47,863 nt of DNA from assembly GCA_028279945.1 (NCBI GenBank), contig JANQMT010000087.1:1-47863 (forward strand), given 5' to 3'. The position numbers and the translations under genes are program-made. Shown piece by piece: positions 1-7,887 of the stretch; the first letter of the stretch is position 1, and each line of letters starts with the position of its first letter. The notes under the pieces were generated by a model. It worked only from the letters and a program-made list of their open reading frames with translations, did not search any database and was not told the origin of the DNA. The stretch is from JAKSCF01 sp028279945 (lineage in GTDB: Bacteria > Bacillota > Clostridia > Peptostreptococcales > JAAYPU01).

Positions 1-80
1 TCACTGAGGCTGAGGCCCATCTTGTTTCGCGTGTTTTTCAGCTTTTCTCCCAGCGGAGAATTCATATAAAAATCGTTCAT
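1..80 (-). CDS. N-terminus of a probable HTH (XRE-like) regulator, cut by window edge
   Basis: The minus strand opens with ATG at 80..78, behind a ribosome site (AAAGGGG, about 95-89) at good spacing. The 26 visible residues begin MNDFYMNSPLGEKLKNTR and continue with a basic/hydrophobic stretch (NKMGLSLS). This resembles helix 1 of an XRE-type helix-turn-helix domain (pattern LGEKLKxxRxxxGLSLxE). The rest lies outside the window, so the function is inference from a short stretch. It is transcribed divergently from the ABC exporter pair that starts at 328, so it could regulate that pair, but no operator was identified. Confidence 0.5.
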   Translation of the reverse strand, partial: MNDFYMNSPLGEKLKNTRNKMGLSLS

Positions 81-120
81 ATATTATTACCCCTTTCCAT
101 TATCTTGCCTGATGCCAACT

Positions 121-129
121 ATTATAGCA
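121..129 (-). promoter_or_regulatory. Extended -10 promoter element for the leftward gene
   Basis: On the minus strand the bases read TGCTATAAT, a perfect TATAAT with the TG of an extended -10 box, about 40 bases upstream of the start codon at 80. No good -35 box is seen 17 bases further upstream, which is usual for extended -10 promoters. Confidence 0.45.
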
Positions 130-327
130 TACACCATAAAATATTTGTGATCAAGATAAAAAATAATGGTGAAAAAAATTAGCAAAGAATATATGGAGCA
201 CATTCAAATGCTTGAGATACTCCTTAAACCGCTTATAACGAAAAGGTGGTATTTTATTTATAAATAAGAAATATTAACAGATACTAATCTTAAGCAGTTT
301 ATGATTAGTAATGAAAGGTTGTTCAAC

Positions 328-1212
328 ATGATAGAAGTTAATAATTTAACTCAGGTATATAAAAGCGGTAAAGGTGTGTTTGATTTAAACTTTAGGATTA
401 AAGAGGGAGAAGTCTTTGGGTATTTAGGACCCAATGGAGCAGGTAAAACCACTACCATTAGAAATCTATTGGGCTTTGCTAATGCCACTAAAGGGAGTGC
501 TAAAATTAATGGTATAGATTGTAGAAGGGAAGCCTCAAAACTTCAAAGCAGTATAGGTTACCTTCCGGGTGAAATTGCTTTTTTAGATCATATGACAGGG
601 ATGCAGTTTCTGAAATTCATGGGGCAAATGCGAAGAACTAAAGATCTTTCAATTCGTGATAATCTAATTGAAAGGTTAGAGCTGGACACAAAAGGTAAGA
701 TAAAAAAGATGTCAAAAGGAATGAAGCAAAAACTAGCTATTATTACAGCCTTTATGCATGATCCTTCCGTTTACATATTGGATGAGCCCACCAGCGGGCT
801 TGATCCTTTTATGCAAAATATTTTTATGGAATTAATGGATAAGGAGAAAGGAAGGGGTAAGACCATTATGATGTCCTCACATATTTTTGGAGAAGTACAG
901 AGAAGCTGCGACAGAGCCGGGATTATTAAAGATGGAAAAATCGTTGCCATTGAAGACATTCAATCCTTAAATGCCTTAAAGCAGGAAACCTATGTCATAA
1001 CGCTTTCTGATTCTGCGGATGTGGACAAGCTGATGAAATCAAACCTATCGGTTAAAAAAATATCTCAACGCCGAGTACGTATAACCGTAAGTCATAACTA
1101 TAAAGATTTCTTTGAAATCCTATCCATTTGTAGTGTTGTAGGTTTAAGTGCTCAGCAACAATCTTTGGAGGATGTATTTATGAAATATTATGGAGAGGAC
1201 GGTGTCTCATGA
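328..1212 (+). CDS. ABC transporter ATP-binding protein (ABC-2 exporter type)
   Basis: Cytoplasmic ATPase of an ABC-2 type export system. It shows Walker A (GPNGAGKTT), the signature MSKGMKQKLAI, Walker B with the following Asp (VYILDEPTSGLD) and the switch histidine (SSHIF). The C-terminal 80 residues form the extension usual in the NatA/BcrA group, ending in the SLEDVFMKYYGE motif. Start choice: the frame is open from an ATG at 301, but only the ATG at 328 has a ribosome site (GAAAGG, 10 bases upstream); this gives 294 residues. It overlaps the permease at 1209 by four bases (ATGA), so the two are translationally coupled. The substrate is unknown; the group exports antibiotics, peptides or sodium. 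Confidence 0.85.
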   Translation: MIEVNNLTQVYKSGKGVFDLNFRIKEGEVFGYLGPNGAGKTTTIRNLLGFANATKGSAKINGIDCRREASKLQSSIGYLPGEIAFLDHMTGMQFLKFMGQMRRTKDLSIRDNLIERLELDTKGKIKKMSKGMKQKLAIITAFMHDPSVYILDEPTSGLDPFMQNIFMELMDKEKGRGKTIMMSSHIFGEVQRSCDRAGIIKDGKIVAIEDIQSLNALKQETYVITLSDSADVDKLMKSNLSVKKISQRRVRITVSHNYKDFFEILSICSVVGLSAQQQSLEDVFMKYYGEDGVS

Positions 1213-2009
1213 ATCATACATTATTAAAAGCCACAGCCAGAGCAAACTGGGTGATTTTATTGATGATTACCCTTGTAATACTTATGTATGTATCCATTAG
1301 TATTACAATGTTTGATCCGGATAATATTGAGAAAATGAATGCAATGCTTGATATGGTTCCGGAAGGAATGCTTAAAGCTATGGGATTTGAAAACCTTGGT
1401 ACAGATTTAACCGAGTATTTATCTAATTATCTTTATGGCTTTATTTTCATTATGTTTCCTATGATATATTGTATAATTGTATCCAATAAGCTTATCGCAA
1501 AGCATGTAGACAGCGGGTCCATGGCATATCTACTGACTACGCCCAATTCCCGCGTAAAAATAGCTGTAACACAAGCTGTTTTTTTAGTGTGCAGTTTAGC
1601 ACTTATCTTTATTGTCAATATAGTCATGGGTATATTAATCAGTGAAGCTATGTTTAAAGGACTATTGGACATTAATAAATTTCTAAGTCTTAATTGGATT
1701 ACTTATTTAGTTTTGACAGTTGTAGCCGGAATAGGGTTTTTGTTTTCTTGTATATTTAATGATACAAAGAATTCTCTTGCTTTGGGTGCGGGAATACCTA
1801 TAGGATTTTTTGTTATTAAGATGATTAGTGAAATTAGTGAGGATTTAGAATGGCTCAGGTACCTTTCTGTCTATTCTTTTATCCATATAGAAGAAATTTT
1901 AAACAACCGTCAATATGTTATTAATTCAAGCTCAATTTTAATAATACTGATAATAGTACTTTACATAACTGCCATAATAATATTTAATAGAAGAAGCTTA
2001 TCTATATAA
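1209..2009 (+). CDS. ABC-2 type transporter permease
   Basis: Six-helix membrane protein of 266 residues: helix 1 at about residues 14-34, a first extracellular loop rich in charged residues (MFDPDNIEKMNAMLDMVPEG), and further helices at about 73-90, 118-145, 160-182, 190-205 and 240-262. The loop after helix 1 and the segment SGSMAYLLTTPNSR between helices 2 and 3 are typical of ABC-2 permeases paired with BcrA/NatA ATPases. It is the membrane partner of the preceding ATPase, through the ATGA overlap. Substrate and physiological role cannot be read from the sequence. The disrupted TRIC gene follows 42 bases downstream. Confidence 0.8.
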   Translation: MNHTLLKATARANWVILLMITLVILMYVSISITMFDPDNIEKMNAMLDMVPEGMLKAMGFENLGTDLTEYLSNYLYGFIFIMFPMIYCIIVSNKLIAKHVDSGSMAYLLTTPNSRVKIAVTQAVFLVCSLALIFIVNIVMGILISEAMFKGLLDINKFLSLNWITYLVLTVVAGIGFLFSCIFNDTKNSLALGAGIPIGFFVIKMISEISEDLEWLRYLSVYSFIHIEEILNNRQYVINSSSILIILIIVLYITAIIIFNRRSLSI

Positions 2010-2051
2010 AAATGCATACTTGATAATACAAGGGTTATGGGGGATGATGTA

Positions 2052-2252
2052 TTGCAGCTTATTTTTATTCTTGAAATAATTGGGACAATCATCTTTGCTT
2101 TTGCAGGCACATTAGTAGCCATTGAGGAGAAACTAGATATATTTGGTATTATTGTACTAGCTGTAACGACTGCTGTTGGCGGAGGTATGTTTCGATATGT
2201 TATTTTAGGTATCACGGCTGAAGATAAAGCAATAGCTGATATATATAATTAG
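2052..2252 (+). pseudogene. TRIC/UPF0126 membrane protein, N-terminal remnant
   Basis: The frame encodes QLIFILEIIGTIIFAFAG, then an ALVAIEEKLDIFG-like segment and VTTAVGGGMFR. This is the hallmark start of the UPF0126/TRIC family (small seven-helix cation channels, about 200 residues). Similarity stops at about residue 55 (..VILG) and a short unrelated tail precedes a stop, so less than one third of the gene is present. The best start is TTG at 2052, with GGGGGA at 2039-2044; an ATG at 2037 in the same frame lacks a spaced ribosome site. The matching C-terminal end is found at 4427-4552, so the gene was broken, with about 2.2 kb between the parts. Confidence 0.7.
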
Positions 2253-2266
2253 GGTGGGTTGATGTA

Positions 2267-4069
2267 TTGAAAAAGTTATTAGTTATTATAAGTGTATTAG
2301 TTATAGTTTTTACATTGCTAGGGTGTAGAGATGGTCGAGAAAATAAAATAAATAAAAACATAATAGGCTCATGCGATTTAATTGATAATATCTATTATAT
2401 GCAAAATGAAGATGGTGGATATTGTGAAATTAAAGATGAAAAATTGTCATACATACCACTCTACCATACGTATTATTCGTTAAAAACTCTTACCTCTTTA
2501 GAATACGACTTTCCAGAAAAATATAGAGATAAACTTATTTTTAAAATGGAGAACGTCAATATTAATGATATTTTAACTAAAACAACCTATGATGATATCA
2601 GTAATTCTTACTTCTTTTTAAAAATTGCTGACATCGTGGGATATGAGAATAATTTAGAATTAAAGCAAAAAATTCTACTAGAAGTATCAAGGCTACAAAA
2701 TGATAAGGGTTTTTTTTATAGGTCCTTGAAAGAAGAAGAAAATTATAATAATGGTCTACTAAAATATGAGAGTGACAGTTCTATTAATTTAGTAACTATG
2801 ACTTATGCAATAAATATATTAGCACCTCATAATAAAGATTTATTGAATGAGGCATTTCTTAAGCAATGGTTAGAAGATATTTCAACTAAATTAGACTATA
2901 TTGACGTTGATAGTCAAAGTTTAGCAACGATAGTGACAGTGATGAATATAGTTGATTTGCTAAAAATAGAATCTAAAATGTATGTTAATGATAATGCATT
3001 AAAGAGTTTGTATAAGAAATGGTTATCCCATCTTAAAGAATCACCTCCTACACAGATAAATATGATTACACTAGAGAATGTATTTCAACTTGGTAGGTAT
3101 CTATCTAACAACAGTAAGGATATATCTATCAATGAAAAAGATTTTTTAGAATACGTCAGGAGATATAAATGTAAAGATGGTGGATATTCAAACGAACCCT
3201 CAGGTGGTTCACATATACTTTTTACTTACCTAGCTGCTAATATAATAAAAGAATTTGGTTTTAGTATACAGGAACGATCTGAAATCATAGAATATGTTAA
3301 CTCTAGAATTAACTTTGATGGTACTTATTTACCAAGTGAAAATTCAGATTCTCAAATATTTGCATCATATTATGCTTTTGAGTTATTAAACAATTATTTG
3401 GATGACTCTAATTTTCCAAATAAAAAATTTAATTCATATATAAGAGAGTCTTTGGATAAGGGGTTATCATACTATTCTACTCCAAAGGCTCTAATGCTTT
3501 TAAAATTATCAAAAGTATGTCAACCTAATTTATCTGAAGATTTAATTTATGAATATCTTGATAAACAACTCAATAAAGCCTCCGAAGTAGAATATGGTCA
3601 AAATAGAATGCTTATACTGTTGCTACTAGAAACATCAAATATATATAATTATACCTATGATGATATTCTTAAGGAATATTTGACTAATAAATCAAAAAAA
3701 GAAGATGAAACATTTTTTGAGAATAAAACGTTAGAAATTATAAATAAATGTATTGACTTAGAAATTAGGTATGTTGTGAATCAAGATAAATCTTTGATAA
3801 GCCAGAATGAAATTAATCATTTGCTTGATTTATATGTAAATCAATATGATGAGCTAGAAGATAAAATATATTGCACTTATTGGCTAGTAAAATGCTTTGA
3901 AAATCTTAATATAGAAGCAACAATATTTCCAGATTATATAAAACTAAAAATAATAGATGAGATAAGTAGTAATAGTAGTTATGGATTTGTAGCTTATTCA
4001 TCTAATGATTATCTAAGCTTTGAAAGTAGTGTTGCAGCTAATAAAATTTTAAATTATATGACAAAATAA
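2267..4069 (+). CDS. Secreted lipoprotein with prenyltransferase/terpenoid-cyclase-like alpha-toroid repeats
   Basis: 600-residue protein starting at TTG 2267 (ribosome site AGGGTGGG 8 bases upstream). The N-terminus MKKLLVIISVLVIVFTLLGC is a lipoprotein signal ending in a lipobox with Cys20, so it should be anchored outside the membrane. The body is almost all helical and carries spaced Gly/Asp/Tyr turns: QNEDGGYC near residue 47, QNDKGFFY near 145, KCKDGGYSN near 305, NFDGTYLP near 348 and SSYGFVAY near 570. Such DGGY/DG(F/T)Y turns between helix pairs are typical of alpha6-alpha6 toroids (squalene-cyclase and prenyltransferase repeat fold); no catalytic motif was seen. The gene is visibly more A+T-rich than its neighbours and sits between the two halves of a broken TRIC gene, suggesting acquisition. 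Function unknown. Confidence 0.6.
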   Translation: MKKLLVIISVLVIVFTLLGCRDGRENKINKNIIGSCDLIDNIYYMQNEDGGYCEIKDEKLSYIPLYHTYYSLKTLTSLEYDFPEKYRDKLIFKMENVNINDILTKTTYDDISNSYFFLKIADIVGYENNLELKQKILLEVSRLQNDKGFFYRSLKEEENYNNGLLKYESDSSINLVTMTYAINILAPHNKDLLNEAFLKQWLEDISTKLDYIDVDSQSLATIVTVMNIVDLLKIESKMYVNDNALKSLYKKWLSHLKESPPTQINMITLENVFQLGRYLSNNSKDISINEKDFLEYVRRYKCKDGGYSNEPSGGSHILFTYLAANIIKEFGFSIQERSEIIEYVNSRINFDGTYLPSENSDSQIFASYYAFELLNNYLDDSNFPNKKFNSYIRESLDKGLSYYSTPKALMLLKLSKVCQPNLSEDLIYEYLDKQLNKASEVEYGQNRMLILLLLETSNIYNYTYDDILKEYLTNKSKKEDETFFENKTLEIINKCIDLEIRYVVNQDKSLISQNEINHLLDLYVNQYDELEDKIYCTYWLVKCFENLNIEATIFPDYIKLKIIDEISSNSSYGFVAYSSNDYLSFESSVAANKILNYMTK

Positions 4070-4186
4070 AAAACAAAATAAGGGTAATGTTTTTTGCCTT
4101 ATCCTGCAGTAGTAAGCTCACAAGCTGATGTATGGGATTGGGTATAGATTAATGAATATTGACCACTATATATCGATTATCTGTGA

Positions 4187-4220
4187 AAAAGCAAGGAATA
4201 ATATCCTTGCTTTTCTTTTT
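4187..4220 (+). terminator. Rho-independent terminator, probably bidirectional
   Basis: An 11-bp perfect stem (AAAAGCAAGGA at 4187-4197 with TCCTTGCTTTT at 4204-4214), loop ATAATA, followed by CTTTTT. It ends the lipoprotein unit. The A-rich 5' side would also give a T-tract on the other strand. Confidence 0.8.
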
Positions 4221-4426
4221 GATTCAAGTAATATATTCATTTTTATGGGTTATCTTTGCTAAATGAAAGAGTATCTAACTGTGACCGTTTCACTCTGCAG
4301 AGTTACACATGCCCTTGTGGCTAAAATATACCTAAGTTTTTCGCTATAGCCTAAACGAGTAATAAACAGGTTAACGCTATACCCCTTTGACCCTTAGGAG
4401 TATATGGGAAAATCAACCTTTTAAAA
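4221..4426. other. Non-coding stretch between terminator and TRIC remnant
   Basis: No open frame with a ribosome site, no clear hairpin and no inverted terminal repeats were seen here. In all three forward frames stops are frequent, for example a TGA at about 4388 in the frame that later becomes the TRIC C-terminus. It is probably scar or junk DNA from the event that split the TRIC gene. Confidence 0.4.
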
Positions 4427-4552
4427 CCTGTGTTCCTATACAGGATACCAGCTACCTTAAAAAAAGAAATATATGCTGTAGCCTCTATTATTGGAGCCAT
4501 GTTGTACTATTTTATGAGAGATGCCGTATTGCCTCAGTCTATGGTCATATAG
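4427..4552 (+). pseudogene. TRIC/UPF0126 membrane protein, C-terminal remnant
   Basis: The frame reads PVFLYRIPATLKKEIYAVAS and goes on IIGAMLYYFM before a TAG at 4550-4552. The RIPxxLKKEIYAxAS block is the conserved start of the last helices of UPF0126/TRIC proteins, which normally follow a second GGGxxRD motif. Here the upstream part has a stop in frame and no start or ribosome site. Together with the N-terminal piece at 2052-2252 it shows a once complete gene that lost its middle and gained about 2.2 kb. I could not see target-site duplications at the edges. Confidence 0.6.
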
Positions 4553-4579
4553 GTAAGAAAATTTAGGACGCTTCTCTTT

Positions 4580-6115
4580 TTAGAGTTTCGAATTAATCAA
4601 ATCTATTATACTTTTTTCAGAGCGATTAGCCATGACCACTACATCAGTTGTTTCAAATACATTGTTGGACGTATGAAATTTTCCATTAAAGAACGTATTT
4701 GAAATATAGTTGCCTACTGCTTCTTCGCAATAAGCGTAGTCAATATCCCCCATGTTAAGGGCATTAAAGTTTTCTTTATCTGAATCGAATTCGATGATAT
4801 CAGCGTGATATTTTTTTAGAATTTGTATAGCATTCCCCAGACCGCCTGCTATAACACCTACTTTTTTATGGGTTATAGATTGGTTTTGGTTTTGAGGATA
4901 AGAGAAGACAACCGATTTAAAATGTGCATAGGGTCTACTGGCAATAAAGCCGCTGTTTTCTAAATGTGCATTTGGCCAGCCTACATTGATAATGCCATTG
5001 ATAACACCATTTTTTAAAAGGTCTTGTATTTGTACCCATGGACGGCCCACATATTCGGTATCTAACCCTAACTGATTCATTTTATCTATACTTATTCCTG
5101 CTGAACGACCATTTTGAACATAAATCCAAGGTCTGTAATTATTGTCATGACCTAAAAGAATTCTTGAAGATTTAGCATGACTTAATGTTGTGACCAGGAT
5201 TTCATCCGATAATTTATTGTATTCTGTTTCAAGGTTAATAAGGGATTGATTAAAGTTTGTGAACCCTTTCAGCAGCCGTTCCATTTGATTAACATTGGTA
5301 TCAATATTACCTGAAACAGTTTCTACGTCCTTGATCACTTCTCTTAATCGTTCATTTTCTTCTAAGCTATGTTCAATAATATTTTGAAAAATATTGCTGC
5401 AATCATTTATACTGCTTATATTTTGAGTTAATAATCCCTTGAAGTTATAAAATTCTTTTTTTATAGAAGCGTTGTTTTCAGATGCTTCTTTAGCCGTATT
5501 TTCAAATTCTTTCAATTTTTCATTAACATCAACAATTGAACTGGATATATTTTCTGAAGCATCCTTACTGTTTCTAGCCAGTTGTCTTACTTCTTCTGCA
5601 ACAACGGCAAAGCCTTTTCCGTATTGTCCGGCTCGCGCAGCTTCAATAGCAGCATTTAAGGCCAGTAGATTCGTGTGCCTTGCTATATTCGCAATAATAT
5701 TGGTAGAATCATTAATATTTCTAATGGCTAAGATGATATCCTCAATAGACGAAGACATTAGAACAAATTTAGACTGAAAAGATTCCAGAACCGTTTCGAG
5801 ATTTTGTAAAATTTCGATGATAATGTCTAAATCAGAGGATGATGTTTCGAAATTTGATAAGACTTTTTTTCCATCTTTCGACATATTTTCTATAAATGAC
5901 GCGGATGTTTTTGCTTTTTCCTTGGTTTGTCGAAAATTTTTATTGATGATCTGCAAAGATTCAATAGCGGTTCTGAGTTGTTGCCCAAATACAAGAATAT
6001 CATCTTTATTGGATTGAAAGTCAGTGTTTCCTAGTTTTTGCTTAAGATTGGTTAATAATACTTCAAATTCATCGGTAGTACCTGTACCTGATGAATGACT
6101 TTGTATATTAGACAT
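4580..6115 (-). CDS. Soluble methyl-accepting chemotaxis protein with C-terminal solute-binding-protein-like domain
   Basis: 511 residues without signal peptide or membrane helix. Residues 1-310 are coiled coil with the MCP signalling tip at about 146-182 (TNLLALNAAIEAARAGQYGK, then VAEEVRQLARNS), the site that contacts CheA and CheW. Residues about 315-511 look like a type 3 (amino-acid type) periplasmic binding protein: NNYRPWIYVQNGRSAGISID near 325, WVQIQDLLKNGVINGIINVG near 360, a second lobe with KVGVIAGGLGNAIQILKKY, and a C-terminal DVVVMANRSEKS. The binding domain follows the signalling domain and would lie in the cytoplasm, the reverse of the usual order. A clear ribosome site (AGGAGGT, 6130-6124) supports the start. 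It stands alone, behind a promoter with a Spo0A-like box, and may sense an internal metabolite. Confidence 0.85.
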   Translation of the reverse strand: MSNIQSHSSGTGTTDEFEVLLTNLKQKLGNTDFQSNKDDILVFGQQLRTAIESLQIINKNFRQTKEKAKTSASFIENMSKDGKKVLSNFETSSSDLDIIIEILQNLETVLESFQSKFVLMSSSIEDIILAIRNINDSTNIIANIARHTNLLALNAAIEAARAGQYGKGFAVVAEEVRQLARNSKDASENISSSIVDVNEKLKEFENTAKEASENNASIKKEFYNFKGLLTQNISSINDCSNIFQNIIEHSLEENERLREVIKDVETVSGNIDTNVNQMERLLKGFTNFNQSLINLETEYNKLSDEILVTTLSHAKSSRILLGHDNNYRPWIYVQNGRSAGISIDKMNQLGLDTEYVGRPWVQIQDLLKNGVINGIINVGWPNAHLENSGFIASRPYAHFKSVVFSYPQNQNQSITHKKVGVIAGGLGNAIQILKKYHADIIEFDSDKENFNALNMGDIDYAYCEEAVGNYISNTFFNGKFHTSNNVFETTDVVVMANRSEKSIIDLINSKL

Positions 6116-6169
6116 ATCCCATACCTCCTGTAAATTAAATTTAAAATTGGAAAATTATTCTGTTAATTA

Positions 6170-6209
6170 TTTATAACATTTAACGACACATTTTTCAATA
6201 AATTCGACA
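6170..6209 (-). promoter_or_regulatory. Promoter with Spo0A (0A)-box-like site for the soluble chemoreceptor
   Basis: On the minus strand: -35 TTGAAA (6198-6193), 17-base spacer, -10 TATAAA (6175-6170). TGTCGAA, the consensus 0A box, lies at 6209-6203, four bases upstream of the -35 and in the same orientation, in the context AATTTGTCGAATTTAT. A weaker TGTCGTT lies in the spacer (6188-6182). Placement suits direct control by Spo0A. The rest of 6116-6476 is AT-rich with no gene. Confidence 0.5.
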
Positions 6210-6476
6210 AATTATGTTGTAGAATATTTTGGAAATCATCAAATGAGCTATATTTGAATGCATGATTAAAATAATAATATTTAATAAAAATGTAGAAAAA
6301 GAAAAAAAAATAACCCATAAAGTGAGGCCGATACTATTTTTTAAAGTTAGATGAACTAAATTGGATTGAGCTAAATAAATTGGTACTAAACAATAAAATT
6401 TGACGGATACGTTAGGTAATCGTCTAAGAGTGATAATGGGCTATTTACTTATTCTTAGTCATAAGGAGTTGATGAG

Positions 6477-6926
6477 TTGAAAACATTAGACAGACATGAA
6501 GACTTTTATCAAAGATTGAGAAAGAAAGTTCCAAAGTGGACTCAATCTAAAGAAGGTAAGAGTTCAAAGCTTTCAGAATATATTCTTGCGGCACCGGACA
6601 TATTTCACTTGCTGTGTAAGCTTTCTTTAGACCCGGCTGTGCCCCGAAGAGAGAAGGCCAAGATTATTGGTGCAGTAGCGTATTTTGTATCTCCGGTAGA
6701 CTTGATACCAGAGGTAATTGTAGGCCCTATCGGATTTTCAGACGATATAGTGGTGGCAGCGTATGCACTGAACTCTGTTATCCAGAACATTGATGAAGAA
6801 ATTATCAATAAGCATTGGGTAGGAGAACAAGATGTCAAAGTTTTAGTAAAAAGCATTTTAAATATTGGGCATGAGTTGGTAGGAGGATCAAAGAATTTAA
6901 GCAAGCTTAGGAATATTTTAAAATAG
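6477..6926 (+). CDS. YkvA family protein (DUF1232)
   Basis: 149 residues. The central part carries the DUF1232 signature: AKIIGAVAYFVSPVDLIPE at about residues 60-80, followed by GFSDDIVVAAYALNSV. The Y-x2-SPxDLIPE segment sits in a membrane-associated hydrophobic hairpin; the biochemical role of the family is not established. The start is TTG at 6477 with AAGGAG 8 bases upstream; the nearby ATG at 6472 runs into a stop at once. The gene is monocistronic: a strong terminator follows within 10 bases and the upstream gene is divergent. No link to the neighbouring ABC exporter is evident. Confidence 0.8.
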   Translation: MKTLDRHEDFYQRLRKKVPKWTQSKEGKSSKLSEYILAAPDIFHLLCKLSLDPAVPRREKAKIIGAVAYFVSPVDLIPEVIVGPIGFSDDIVVAAYALNSVIQNIDEEIINKHWVGEQDVKVLVKSILNIGHELVGGSKNLSKLRNILK

Positions 6927-6933
6927 TAAATAT

Positions 6934-7010
6934 TAAACCCGGATGATTGAAGATAAACCACAAAAATCCACTTCGTCTTTTGGTTTTCTTGAATAATCCG
7001 GGTTAATTTT
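6934..7010 (+). terminator. Long-stem terminator after the YkvA gene
   Basis: Arms at about 6935-6957 and 6982-7004 pair over roughly 23 bp with few mismatches (AACCCGGAT at the base against ATCCGGGTT), followed by AATTTTATT. The loop of about 24 bases contains a partial inner stem. Confidence 0.75.
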
Positions 7011-7097
7011 ATTGAACATAATGATACGTGTGATAGAATGGTAGGTGGCGTCTTGTATAGAAATGCTGCCTAAATATGGATAATAAAGGGGACAACT

Positions 7098-7883
7098 ATG
7101 GAGAATCAAGTAGAACCAGTCATTGGATTAAAAAATCTTCAGATGAAATACGGTCAAAAAGAAGTGCTCAAAGGTATTGATTTAGAGATATACCCGGGCC
7201 AGATCATTGGGTATATTGGTCCAAATGGTGCAGGAAAGAGCACCACAATCAAAATTATTCTAGGACTTGTAAAAGGATATGGCGGAGAGGTACAAGTGTT
7301 TGGAAATGATATTTCCAAAGAACCCATAGAATACAAAAAGAAAATCGGTTATGTACCGGAATCTGCTGACGTCTATGATACACTTTCCGGGTATGAATAT
7401 CTTCATTTTATTGGAGAATTATATGGGCTGGAGGATAAAACCCTATATCATAGAATATATGAACTTTCTGATCTTTTAGGGATTAAAGGCAGCTTAGAAG
7501 CACGAATTTCTTCCTATTCTAAAGGAATGAGACAGAAGTTGATTATTATTTCCAGCTTGCTTCATAATCCGGATATACTATTTTTAGACGAACCCATTAG
7601 TGGATTGGATGCCAATAGCGTTATGGTTTTTAAATCTATCTTATCGGAGCTGGCAAAAAAGGGGAAAACCATTTTTTATTCTTCTCATATTATGGAAGTC
7701 GTTGAAAAGTTAAGCGATAGAATTTTGTTGTTAAATGATGGTGTAATTCTTGCGAATGGAACATTTGATGAGCTTAAAGAAAAAAGCCATGAAGGTTCCT
7801 TGCAAGAAATATTTAATCAGCTGACAGGCTTTAGCAACCATGATGAAGTAGCACAAAAGTTTATTGAAACCATAAGTGGGTGA
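7098..7883 (+). CDS. ABC transporter ATP-binding protein
   Basis: 261-residue ATPase with Walker A (GPNGAGKSTT, near residue 40), the signature SYSKGMRQKLI (near 140), Walker B plus Glu (ILFLDEPISGLD, near 162) and the switch His (SSHIMEV). The Q-loop region reads VPESADVYDTLSGYEYL, as in ABC-2 exporter ATPases of the EcsA/YtrB kind. ATG at 7098 follows AAAGGGGA. Its 3' end nearly touches the permease gene that starts at 7888, indicating an operon and one complex. The transported molecule cannot be deduced. Confidence 0.85.
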   Translation: MENQVEPVIGLKNLQMKYGQKEVLKGIDLEIYPGQIIGYIGPNGAGKSTTIKIILGLVKGYGGEVQVFGNDISKEPIEYKKKIGYVPESADVYDTLSGYEYLHFIGELYGLEDKTLYHRIYELSDLLGIKGSLEARISSYSKGMRQKLIIISSLLHNPDILFLDEPISGLDANSVMVFKSILSELAKKGKTIFYSSHIMEVVEKLSDRILLLNDGVILANGTFDELKEKSHEGSLQEIFNQLTGFSNHDEVAQKFIETISG

Positions 7884-7887
7884 TGGC

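Noticed and set aside
301..327. Nine-codon extension of the first ABC ATPase from ATG 301
   Set aside because: No ribosome site upstream; GAAAGG fits ATG 328, where the family's usual start lies.
6322..6345. Sigma-D (flagellar) promoter at TAAAGTGAGGCCGATA
   Set aside because: The two half-sites resemble TAAA and GCCGATAA, but the spacing is far too short.
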